From Deferribacter desulfuricans SSM1 (GTDB taxonomy: Bacteria > Chrysiogenota > Deferribacteres > Deferribacterales > Deferribacteraceae), in contig NC_013939.1 of assembly GCF_000010985.1 (NCBI RefSeq), positions 1,703,501-1,767,500 on the forward strand: DNA of 64,000 nt, written 5' to 3'. The notes under the pieces are model-generated. The model was not told where the DNA came from. It worked only from the letters and a program-made list of their open reading frames with translations, and ran no database searches. The translations under genes and the position numbers were made by a program. Position 1 is the stretch's first letter, and the number at the start of each line of letters is the position of its first letter. Positions 24,629 through 31,705 of this stretch are shown one piece after another.

Positions 24629-25570
24629 CTAAAATTTTATACAGTATTTAACATCTGATTTTAAAACCTTATCAAGTTTATCCACATTTCCAGTAACTTC
24701 AGGCTCACACAAAACAAAGAATCCATGTTTTTCAAGGATAGAAGCAACTTCGTTAGAGAGTAAGAAATGCACAAATTTAACGGCTAATTCCCTCTTTTGA
24801 GTTGTATGAGGAATAGTAACACTATAAAAAATACAATTTGCAGGAATTGATTTTAGCCCTAATCCATAAAAATCTTCAACTTTGACCTGCTTATAATAAT
24901 CTCCATATCTTGCAGAAAAAAGATTTATCTCCTTAGGTAACTCGAGATATTTAAAACCATACTCATTAGCATATGTTTTATAAGCGATAATATAATCCAC
25001 TTTTTTACTTAAAAGATCTTTAACAATATCTAAATCACTCTTTCTTTCAAATAATGCTTTATCAACAATCTGTTTTGTAAAACCATTTAGACCATAGAAT
25101 AACTCAGCAAGCTTTAAAACCATCAAACTACGATAACCGCATGGCTCATTTGTTGCAGCAGAGAGTCCAACATTTACATCAGGTTTCAATAGAATTTTAT
25201 ACCAATTAGCTTTATCAATATTTTTAGCATATTTACTATCACTTCTAAATCCAAGAACCATCTCATTCTTTGCAAATTTGATATTCCAGTCAGCAAAACC
25301 TTTGGCAACTAAAACGTTATCAATGACTGAATAATCAGCGCTAACTACAACATCAATAATTTTCCCATAGTCATGTATCAGTTTTGCAGCCTTTCCACTA
25401 CAATTGCTTTCATATTTAATTTTAATATTATGCTTATTATAAAATGCTTCTGAAATCTCCGAAAACGATTTTTCAAGGCTTTTTGGGATCAAAACCTTGA
25501 TATACTGCTGAGCATATGCCGATAACGAAAATAGGTAAAAAAAAGCCAACAATATTACAAATCTTTTCAT
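24629..25570 (-). CDS. Periplasmic tungstate/molybdate-binding-type protein (WtpA/ModA-like)
   Basis: A 313-residue protein with a cleavable signal (ending SLSAYAQQ). It has the solute-binding fold of WtpA/ModA: VLIPKSLEKSF, SNCSGKAAKLI, VVSADYSVIDN and TNEPCGYRSL, the last near the oxyanion site. No ModB/ModC-type permease or ATPase is adjacent, so it must work with components elsewhere or have a sensing role. Its place between psrC2 and the small cytochrome links it to molybdoenzyme function. Confidence 0.75.
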   Translation of the reverse strand: MKRFVILLAFFYLFSLSAYAQQYIKVLIPKSLEKSFSEISEAFYNKHNIKIKYESNCSGKAAKLIHDYGKIIDVVVSADYSVIDNVLVAKGFADWNIKFAKNEMVLGFRSDSKYAKNIDKANWYKILLKPDVNVGLSAATNEPCGYRSLMVLKLAELFYGLNGFTKQIVDKALFERKSDLDIVKDLLSKKVDYIIAYKTYANEYGFKYLELPKEINLFSARYGDYYKQVKVEDFYGLGLKSIPANCIFYSVTIPHTTQKRELAVKFVHFLLSNEVASILEKHGFFVLCEPEVTGNVDKLDKVLKSDVKYCIKF

Positions 25571-25593
25571 AACTCACCCCTTATAGTTTTATT

Positions 25594-25614
25594 GGGGCGG
25601 CTATATGCCACCCC
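25594..25614. other. Intra-operon hairpin between psrC2 and the Mo/W-binding gene
   Basis: The arms GGGGCGGC (25594-25601) and GCCACCCC (25607-25614) pair with one mismatch (G-U in the minus-strand RNA) around a 5-nt loop. No T tract follows on the minus strand, so partial attenuation or mRNA stabilisation is likelier than full termination. Confidence 0.4.
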
Positions 25615-25623
25615 TTTAACTAA

Positions 25624-26811
25624 CTACTCTTCACTTAAGTTGAGAACTTTTTCAGCTAATAGATATAAGAAAATACAGAAAGATATTGCACCAATCACAA
25701 TAGAAATTTCTGCAAAGGAAGGAGAATAATGCACCAAACCATCCAATCCAGCACCTTGAACTCTTGCACCAGGGACAGGTTCTCTCATAGGAACCATCTG
25801 GCCTGCAATCACAAGATCATATCTCATAAAGAAAATACCTATTACTGCAGAAATAGCAGCTACAAGAGCAGCTTTAACACTATTGCCCTTTGTAAAAATA
25901 ATTATCAAAAACGGAATAACCATTCCAAGCATTACTTCAAAAATCCAGAAGTTAATTGCTAAATCACCTGACAATAATACTTTTACAGTTTCATATTTTT
26001 CAGGTGGCATTCCATAAACGGATGTTAAGATCTTCCAAATATCAAAAAAGATTATTATACCTAATAACAATCCAAATATTTTAGAAAGCCCTTTTAAAGC
26101 TTCTTTTGCCTTTTCTGGAAGTTTTGATGGGCCACCATAAGCTACATTCATAATGATTAAAATTAATGCTGTACCAGATATAAGTGCTGATAAAATGAAG
26201 TAAATTGGTAAATATGGGCCATGCCAGAATGGTCTTGCTTCAAGAAATCCAAAAACAGCACCCAAATTTGAGTGAGCTGAAATACCAGCAAGAAACCCAG
26301 CTAAACCGGCAATTTGAGCACCCGTATGATTATGAGTCATCAAGAAATAAAACTCAATAGCAATACACACAAGATAAACACCATACAATGTTCCCATCCA
26401 CCAAATTGCAGAATGAAGATTTGGCGAAATTATATTATAAATCATCATTCTAAAAGGGTGACCAAGCTCTAAACCTATAACACCAAATCCACATAACAAT
26501 GTAAATATCGCTAAAATAATTGCTCTTTTACCGATAACTTCATACTTCTCTATGCCAAAAACATGCCCCATAGATGAAATCAAACATAAACCTGTACTGG
26601 AAACAACAAAAAACACATAAGTTGATATCAAAATTCCCCAAGGAACTGTTTTGGTTACACCATAAGCTGCATCACCTATTGTAAGCTTTTTAAAAACTCC
26701 ATATAACCCAATTAGAGATATCAATAAAAATATCCCAAGCCAAACATTTGAAATTCTTTTATTACCATTAAAAATATCGCTTTTATTTAATGTAGTCGCA
26801 TGAGCACTCAT
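25624..26811 (-). CDS. psrC: NrfD/PsrC-type quinol-oxidising membrane subunit (operon 2)
   Basis: A 395-residue paralogue of the operon 1 subunit with the same landmarks: STYVFFVVSSTGLCLISSMGH, GHPFRMMIYNIISPN and LEARPFWHGPYLP. It ends LAEKVLNLSEE, like its partner's LAAEKYLNLE. About nine membrane helices. It is placed nine bases after psrB2 with a separate ribosome site, and is followed by a hairpin and the Mo/W-binding gene. Confidence 0.85.
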   Translation of the reverse strand: MSAHATTLNKSDIFNGNKRISNVWLGIFLLISLIGLYGVFKKLTIGDAAYGVTKTVPWGILISTYVFFVVSSTGLCLISSMGHVFGIEKYEVIGKRAIILAIFTLLCGFGVIGLELGHPFRMMIYNIISPNLHSAIWWMGTLYGVYLVCIAIEFYFLMTHNHTGAQIAGLAGFLAGISAHSNLGAVFGFLEARPFWHGPYLPIYFILSALISGTALILIIMNVAYGGPSKLPEKAKEALKGLSKIFGLLLGIIIFFDIWKILTSVYGMPPEKYETVKVLLSGDLAINFWIFEVMLGMVIPFLIIIFTKGNSVKAALVAAISAVIGIFFMRYDLVIAGQMVPMREPVPGARVQGAGLDGLVHYSPSFAEISIVIGAISFCIFLYLLAEKVLNLSEE

Positions 26812-26820
26812 AATTACCCC

Positions 26821-27378
26821 CTATCTTTTGATATAAATAAGTTTTGGATGCGTACCTTTTTCAGGTTTTAAAACTTCGGTATCATGCATTTTTACCAGCT
26901 TAGAAACTTCACTTTCAGGATCATTCAAGTCGCCAAAAACCCTAACCTTTGGAGGGCATGTCTCAACACAAGCTGGCTCTCTCCCCTCAGGCAATCTATG
27001 ATAACAGAAGGTACATTTATCAACAGCCTCAATCTCTTCATTTACATATCTTGCATCATATGGACATGCAGTCATACAATATTTACACAAAATACACTTA
27101 TTGTGATCAACCAATACAACACCATCTTCTGTCTGGTATGAAGCCTGTGTAGGGCAAACATGCACGCAAGGAGGGTTTTCACATTGCTGACATTGTGAAG
27201 GCCTAAACATCCTTTTTATCATTGGAAATTCTGATTCTTTAGTTCTTTCAGCAACCCAGTTCCTGTAAAAATACATACCCAAAGGAACATGATTTTCCAT
27301 TTTACATGCAACAGTACAAGCCTTACAATCTATACATTTGCTATCATCAAAAACTATAGCCCACTTTTTCTTACTCAT
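26821..27378 (-). CDS. psrB: PsrB-type four-cluster ferredoxin subunit (operon 2)
   Basis: A 185-residue protein with four 4Fe-4S motifs (CIDCKACTVAC, CQQCENPPCVHVCP, CILCKYCMTACP, and CTFCYHR with CVETCPP). Very similar to the operon 1 protein through the central region and divergent in the C-terminal 20 residues. It wires the catalytic subunit to the membrane subunit. Confidence 0.88.
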   Translation of the reverse strand: MSKKKWAIVFDDSKCIDCKACTVACKMENHVPLGMYFYRNWVAERTKESEFPMIKRMFRPSQCQQCENPPCVHVCPTQASYQTEDGVVLVDHNKCILCKYCMTACPYDARYVNEEIEAVDKCTFCYHRLPEGREPACVETCPPKVRVFGDLNDPESEVSKLVKMHDTEVLKPEKGTHPKLIYIKR

Positions 27379-27392
27379 TTCACACCTCTAAA

Positions 27393-29726
27393 TTAAATTT
27401 TCTCTATTGTTACAAAAGTTTCATGCATTGCTGCATTCCCTGAAATTGGATCTACATAATCTTTTATAATTTCAGCATCTGAAGCGCCTACACGATAAAT
27501 ATGGGACAACCCTTTTGAAAGTCTACCAAAACCGTGTACATAGAATACAACATCAGGTCTTATATACTCGGTTGGTAAAGCTTTAACGATTTGCTCACCT
27601 ACAGGGCTTTTTACTTTTACTTTATCGCCAGCTTTAATACCCATTCTTGCAGCAACCTTAGAGTTTATCCAAACAGCATTCTCCTTGTCACCATATGCTT
27701 CAAGCAACCAAGGGTTGTTTTGAGTTGAAGCGTGAGTAAACTGACCATGTCTACCTACAACAAATCTAAATTGACCAGGTTTTGGATCCTCGTGTCTTGA
27801 ATATACTGGTAAAGGATATAATCCTTTCTCTTCGTATTTTACGTTGTAAATCTCTATCTTACCTGTTCTTGTTTTAAACCTAAAACCATCCTTTAATGTT
27901 TTTCCATATTTTGGTTTATCAGATAGATAAAAAACACCATCTTTTAATAATTTTTCAAAAGCACCTGGATACTGAGATACTTGATACTTAGCAAAATCTT
28001 TTACTGGATTTTTTGTCAGTCTTTTTAAACATGTTTCCTTGAACATCTCTAAATCTTCTTCTGAGGTATCTTCCCAAAAATCTTCTCTTTCCATGAATCT
28101 GTGAGCTAAATTACACATAATTTCAAACATAGGCTTTGTATCAAATAAAGGCTCTATAACTGGCTGTCTCATAACGGCAATAGGAACAATACCATTCAAT
28201 GAATGTACAGGGTCCCATCTTTCAAGATAAGTGGATTCTGGTAACACAACATCTGAGTACCAAGCAGTATCACTCATTGCCACATCGATTGTACAAATAA
28301 ACTCCATCTGCTCCAACATCTGCAATGTCTTTTTACGATTTGGTACTGATTCAACAGGATTTTGTTTATAAACAAACAACCCTTTTACAGGATAAGGAAC
28401 CCCTTTTAAGATTGCTTCTCTAAAAATAATCCAGCTACCATCTTTTTCTGATAAGTATTGACAAGAGTCTGTTGGTAATCCAGCATCTGTTTTATCATGC
28501 TCTGGTAAAACATCCCCTAAAAATGGTACTTTCCCAGCATCAATCCTTTCTCTAGTCCAATCAAATATTGGAAATTCAATTTCATATTTCCTCAATGGAA
28601 TCTTGGATTTTGGAACCAAACCACCAGGTTTATCCCAAGCTCCACATATCGCGTTTAAAATAGCACACGCTCTCCTATAATAAACATCATTGGTATAAAA
28701 AGAGCTTCTTCTACCTGGATACCATACAGATTTTGGCGCATGTTTAGCAAACTCTCTTGCTAACCAATAAATCTCTTTTGCAGAAATTTCTGTTTCTTTT
28801 TCTGCCCATTCAGGTGTATACTGATTTTTGTTCACATGCTCTACAAGCTTATCAAAACCGTAAGTGTACTTTTCTACAAATTCTTTATCATATAGATTTT
28901 CATTAATTATTACATAAATCACAGCCAAAACTAAAGCCAAGTCTGTACCAGGTTTTATTGGATACCATTTATCAGCTAACGCTGTAGTTTTTGTAGCTCT
29001 TGGGTCTATATACACTAATGTTTGATCTCTATGTTTTTTAGCCATATCAATTGTATCAGGAGTAACAATAGCTTCAGCCCTGTTTGAACCTGATATAACA
29101 ACAAACTCAGCATTTAAAATATCAGCATCTGGAAATGTCCCAAAAACTGAAGAATATCCTTGAATATTGGAAGCTAAACACAAAGTTGGATGTCTTACAG
29201 TGTTTGCTGTACCAATAATATTAGCTAAATCAATAAAATACTCTTCTTGGAAACCTTCTGTTGATGCAAAAGCGATAGTTGATCTGTTTTGATATTTTTT
29301 AACAAGTTTTACAACATTATCCACAATATAATCATAAGCCTCTTCCCAGCTCACTTCTTTCCATTTACCTTCGCCCCTTTTACCAACCCTAATTAATGGT
29401 TTTTTTAATCTGTCTGGGTCATAAGGTGCTTTTGCGCCTGCATTACCTCTTGCACAAATCATTGATCTTGACTTAAAATATCTTGGATTTGGGTTAATCT
29501 TCCTTATTACTCCATTATTAACCTCTGCAATAAAACCACACTTATTCACACATATTGCGCAGGTAGATGGAACAAACTTTCTACCTTTAGAAGATTTAGA
29601 TTTCTCTTCAGAAGCTGATACAGACTTTAAAACTCCAAAATTTGATGCAACCAAGGTAGCAGCTACAGCACCGCTCGTTGCTCCAAGGAATTTTCTCCTT
29701 GTTACCTTTGTTTTTAATAAAGACAT
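27393..29726 (-). CDS. psrA: PsrA/PhsA-type molybdopterin oxidoreductase catalytic subunit (operon 2)
   Basis: This 777-residue enzyme is the same length as its paralogue. Tat signal TRRKFLGAT; 4Fe-4S ligands C56, C59, C63 and C91; the Mo-ligand position HPTLCLAS puts Cys at 183. The start is ATG 29726 because AGGAGG lies eight bases upstream; the frame continues 21 codons further without a ribosome site and would bury the Tat motif. The close but clearly diverged pair suggests two related substrates or conditions. Three GCATATGC palindromes lie upstream. Confidence 0.85.
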   Translation of the reverse strand: MSLLKTKVTRRKFLGATSGAVAATLVASNFGVLKSVSASEEKSKSSKGRKFVPSTCAICVNKCGFIAEVNNGVIRKINPNPRYFKSRSMICARGNAGAKAPYDPDRLKKPLIRVGKRGEGKWKEVSWEEAYDYIVDNVVKLVKKYQNRSTIAFASTEGFQEEYFIDLANIIGTANTVRHPTLCLASNIQGYSSVFGTFPDADILNAEFVVISGSNRAEAIVTPDTIDMAKKHRDQTLVYIDPRATKTTALADKWYPIKPGTDLALVLAVIYVIINENLYDKEFVEKYTYGFDKLVEHVNKNQYTPEWAEKETEISAKEIYWLAREFAKHAPKSVWYPGRRSSFYTNDVYYRRACAILNAICGAWDKPGGLVPKSKIPLRKYEIEFPIFDWTRERIDAGKVPFLGDVLPEHDKTDAGLPTDSCQYLSEKDGSWIIFREAILKGVPYPVKGLFVYKQNPVESVPNRKKTLQMLEQMEFICTIDVAMSDTAWYSDVVLPESTYLERWDPVHSLNGIVPIAVMRQPVIEPLFDTKPMFEIMCNLAHRFMEREDFWEDTSEEDLEMFKETCLKRLTKNPVKDFAKYQVSQYPGAFEKLLKDGVFYLSDKPKYGKTLKDGFRFKTRTGKIEIYNVKYEEKGLYPLPVYSRHEDPKPGQFRFVVGRHGQFTHASTQNNPWLLEAYGDKENAVWINSKVAARMGIKAGDKVKVKSPVGEQIVKALPTEYIRPDVVFYVHGFGRLSKGLSHIYRVGASDAEIIKDYVDPISGNAAMHETFVTIEKI

Positions 29727-29762
29727 TTTACAGACCTCCTCTAATGGATTTTCATGTTTTCG

Positions 29763-29789
29763 AATATAACTATATTTGGATAATGTCAA
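29763..29789 (-). promoter_or_regulatory. Predicted promoter of psr-type operon 2
   Basis: On the minus strand a perfect TTGACA (29789-29784) is followed after 15 bases by TATATT (29768-29763). The three GCATATGC sites all lie upstream, about 70, 92 and 129 bases before the inferred start, an arrangement more typical of activation. Confidence 0.4.
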
Positions 29790-29822
29790 TAAAAATTTAT
29801 TTTTATTATCAAGTAGTTACAA

Positions 29823-29830
29823 GCATATGC
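29823..29830. promoter_or_regulatory. GCATATGC palindrome, operon 2, site 1
   Basis: This is the nearest of three identical 8-bp palindromes to the psrA2 promoter. Centre-to-centre distance to site 2 is 22 bases, about two DNA turns. Confidence 0.5.
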
Positions 29831-29844
29831 TTTATTTCTATGTA

Positions 29845-29852
29845 GCATATGC
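29845..29852. promoter_or_regulatory. GCATATGC palindrome, operon 2, site 2
   Basis: Middle site, flanked as TAGCATATGCTA, a perfect 12-bp palindrome. Confidence 0.5.
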
Positions 29853-29881
29853 TAATATTACATAATAGTGTTATATTTTTA

Positions 29882-29889
29882 GCATATGC
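29882..29889. promoter_or_regulatory. GCATATGC palindrome, operon 2, site 3
   Basis: Farthest site, 37 bases centre-to-centre from site 2 and 31 bases past the end of the UPF0251 regulator 2 gene. Confidence 0.45.
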
Positions 29890-29919
29890 CTATTTTTATG
29901 ATGATTTGCTAATAAAATT

Positions 29920-30378
29920 TTAGATTTTAGAATTAATACGAAGAGGGCATTGACAATATTTGCCACATCTCTGTCTTTTAATTACCTCTGACTTGTTACA
30001 TTTTGGACAGACGACATCTTTTTCTTCTATCCCATCAGCCAACACCCATTCATGCCCACACTCTATACATTTTACTTCTCTTGGAACAAACTCAATATGC
30101 TCATCATACGAAAGTATCAACCTTTTTCCATTTACTAAAGCGTCAGTAACTATTCTTCTGGCTTGTTCAACTATTCTACCAAATGTCTGTCTAGAAACAT
30201 GCATTTTATCAGCTGCTTCTTCCTGTGATAAACCTTCAAGATCTGCTAATCTCATCGCCTCCAATTGATCAATAGATAATTCTGCAACAGGGATGTGCTC
30301 ACAAAAATTACAATAAGGTCCAAACTCACTAAATCTTGGCCTATGTTTTACTTTTCTTTTCTTTGGTGGTCTCGCCAT
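29920..30378 (-). CDS. UPF0251 (DUF134) DNA-binding regulator 2 with extended zinc ribbon
   Basis: A 152-residue relative of the regulator at 17213. It starts MARPPKKRKVKHRPRFSEFG and has the helix-turn-helix EAADKMHVSRQTFGRIVEQAR. The C-terminal zinc ribbon is longer, with CIECGHEW, CPKCNKSE and a final cluster CGKYCQCP. ATG 30378 is used, with GAGGTT upstream; the frame extends ten codons more without a start signal. It lies directly upstream of psr-type operon 2 and in the same direction, hence a likely local regulator. Confidence 0.8.
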   Translation of the reverse strand: MARPPKKRKVKHRPRFSEFGPYCNFCEHIPVAELSIDQLEAMRLADLEGLSQEEAADKMHVSRQTFGRIVEQARRIVTDALVNGKRLILSYDEHIEFVPREVKCIECGHEWVLADGIEEKDVVCPKCNKSEVIKRQRCGKYCQCPLRINSKI

Positions 30379-30393
30379 AATAACCTCAACAAT

Positions 30394-30422
30394 TTTATAA
30401 TACAACATTGCGAAAAAGTCAA
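30394..30422 (-). promoter_or_regulatory. Sigma70-type promoter of UPF0251 regulator 2
   Basis: On the minus strand TTGACT (30422-30417) and TATAAA (30399-30394) are separated by 17 bases. A CATATGC sequence (30450-30456) lies just upstream. Confidence 0.55.
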
Positions 30423-30671
30423 ATTTTTATAACATAGTTTTATTGTTGTCATATGCCCAATATATTCTACCAAACTGATAGCTTTTAAAAACAATAAGTT
30501 TTTGTCAGTTTTATAGGCATAAGCGCATTTTAACTTTATTTATATTTTTTGTTTTTCTTAAAAAATAAGGGGTGAAACATAGATAAACTGAATAATGTTT
30601 AAAGCATTTTCCAATAACAATAAACCATATCAAAAAATAAAAAAAATCAACAATAATGGCATATACTCATT
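30423..30671. other. Intergenic region with a bulged hairpin
   Basis: AT-rich. AAACTGA (30472-30478) with AAAAAC (30487-30492) can pair with GTTTTT (30498-30503) and TCAGTTT (30505-30511), giving a hairpin with an internal bulge. No T tract follows on either side. No gene seen. Confidence 0.35.
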
Positions 30672-31196
30672 TTATTTATTAAGAACAAATTTCCAAGCAC
30701 AATAAAATCCGCTATTTTTTATATCATCAGGAGGGCATTTTATAACTTCAGTTTCAATTCGAGAATCTATAGCTTTGGCAAAGTAGCTGTACTCAATAAT
30801 CCCCACACTCTTACAAGGGAAAAAATCCATCTTTTTGCGTTCTCTTGCTGCCTGCACTCTACAGTTAATCATTTTGAGTACCAATATATTTTCATCTACT
30901 CTTTCTATAATCTGATCATTTATCCTTCTATACATCCTAAAGTTTAGCGCCTTTTCTAAAGCATCCAAACCACCATTTTCCGGCAAATTTAACCTTTTTT
31001 TAATACGGTTTGCCTCAATAACTGTAAAATCTTTCCAAGCCTCTTCATCCAACTTTATCGCAGTTTCTAAACCAAAATGCCTCTCAACAGCCTGAAACCA
31101 AAGCCCATCATGAGCAAGCCAATTTTTAGCTTCGTCAACAATAATTTCTATAAGCTCTTCTTTTGACAATGATTCCAATTCTGGATATTTACCCAT
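30672..31196 (-). CDS. DUF6125-like protein
   Basis: This 174-residue soluble protein contains NWLAHDGLWFQAVERHFG (about residues 25-42), AWKDFTVIEANRIKKRL and a cysteine-bearing C-terminal half (MINCRVQAARERK, FFPCKSVG, VIKCPP, FYCAWKF). I recognise the pattern as DUF6125, of unknown function; the cysteines suggest a metal or cluster site. It follows the cupin gene by 25 bases with AGAGGAAAG-type ribosome site. Confidence 0.65.
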   Translation of the reverse strand: MGKYPELESLSKEELIEIIVDEAKNWLAHDGLWFQAVERHFGLETAIKLDEEAWKDFTVIEANRIKKRLNLPENGGLDALEKALNFRMYRRINDQIIERVDENILVLKMINCRVQAARERKKMDFFPCKSVGIIEYSYFAKAIDSRIETEVIKCPPDDIKNSGFYCAWKFVLNK

Positions 31197-31221
31197 CCTC
31201 TTTCCTCTAAATCTAACTAAA

Positions 31222-31584
31222 TTATTTATTTAACAAATCTTTCTTTTTTAGCCAAAAATCAAAGCTTCTTCCTGGCACAAAAATGTCAAGCCCCACCGAT
31301 GGAGTATCTAATGGATTTGTAACAATGTGAACCTCATCACCCTCAATATAAGCTGTATCATATTTATTCAACAAAACTTCACCATCTTTTTCTGTCCAAA
31401 TAGAAAGCTGCCCCTCCAATACTATCAGAATCTGAGAGTTAGGATGATTATGTTTTGGTGAAGAATGTTTTGGTGGTTTTACAAAATACTCAATGGAAAT
31501 ATCACTTTCTTCACATAAAGAAATACGCTCCCAACCTTTTTCTGGCTGATATCTCTTAGCAGAATCGTATTTTACTACTTTCAC
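31222..31584 (-). CDS. Small cupin-domain protein
   Basis: A 120-residue single-domain cupin. Motif 1 is PKHNHPNSQILIVLEGQLSIW with His residues for metal; motif 2 is AYIEGDEVHIVTNP. The frame stays open into the tRNA-Val gene upstream, but those codons translate the tRNA. GTG 31584, placed six bases after a G-rich ribosome site, is therefore the probable start. It is likely a small-molecule binding protein or isomerase; substrate unknown. Confidence 0.75.
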   Translation of the reverse strand: MKVVKYDSAKRYQPEKGWERISLCEESDISIEYFVKPPKHSSPKHNHPNSQILIVLEGQLSIWTEKDGEVLLNKYDTAYIEGDEVHIVTNPLDTPSVGLDIFVPGRSFDFWLKKKDLLNK

Positions 31585-31602
31585 ATAATCCCCCCATATA
31601 AA

Positions 31603-31674
31603 TAGGCGCGGGCGGGATTGAACCGCCGACTCCTGCGACGTCAACGCAGTGCTCTCCCACTGAGCTACGCGCCT
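31603..31674 (-). tRNA. tRNA-Val (anticodon GAC)
   Basis: A 72-nt cloverleaf: acceptor AGGCGCG with CGCGCCT, D arm GCTC-AGTGGGA-GAGC, anticodon stem CTGCG with CGCAG around TTGACGT, T arm GGCGG-TTCAATC-CCGCC and discriminator A. All stems are perfectly paired. CCA is not encoded. Confidence 0.95.
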
Positions 31675-31705
31675 TTAACAATTAATTTATAAATTAGTTT
31701 AAAAC

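Noticed and set aside
25512-25519. A further GCATATGC inside the Mo/W-binding protein gene
   Set aside because: It lies in the signal-peptide coding region, far from any promoter; treated as chance.
17901-29726. Composite transposon carrying the two psr-type operons
   Set aside because: No insertion sequence, integrase or flanking repeat is present, and base usage looks like the neighbours.
31585-31644. N-terminal extension of the cupin frame
   Set aside because: These codons translate the tRNA-Val gene; the cupin most likely starts at GTG 31584.
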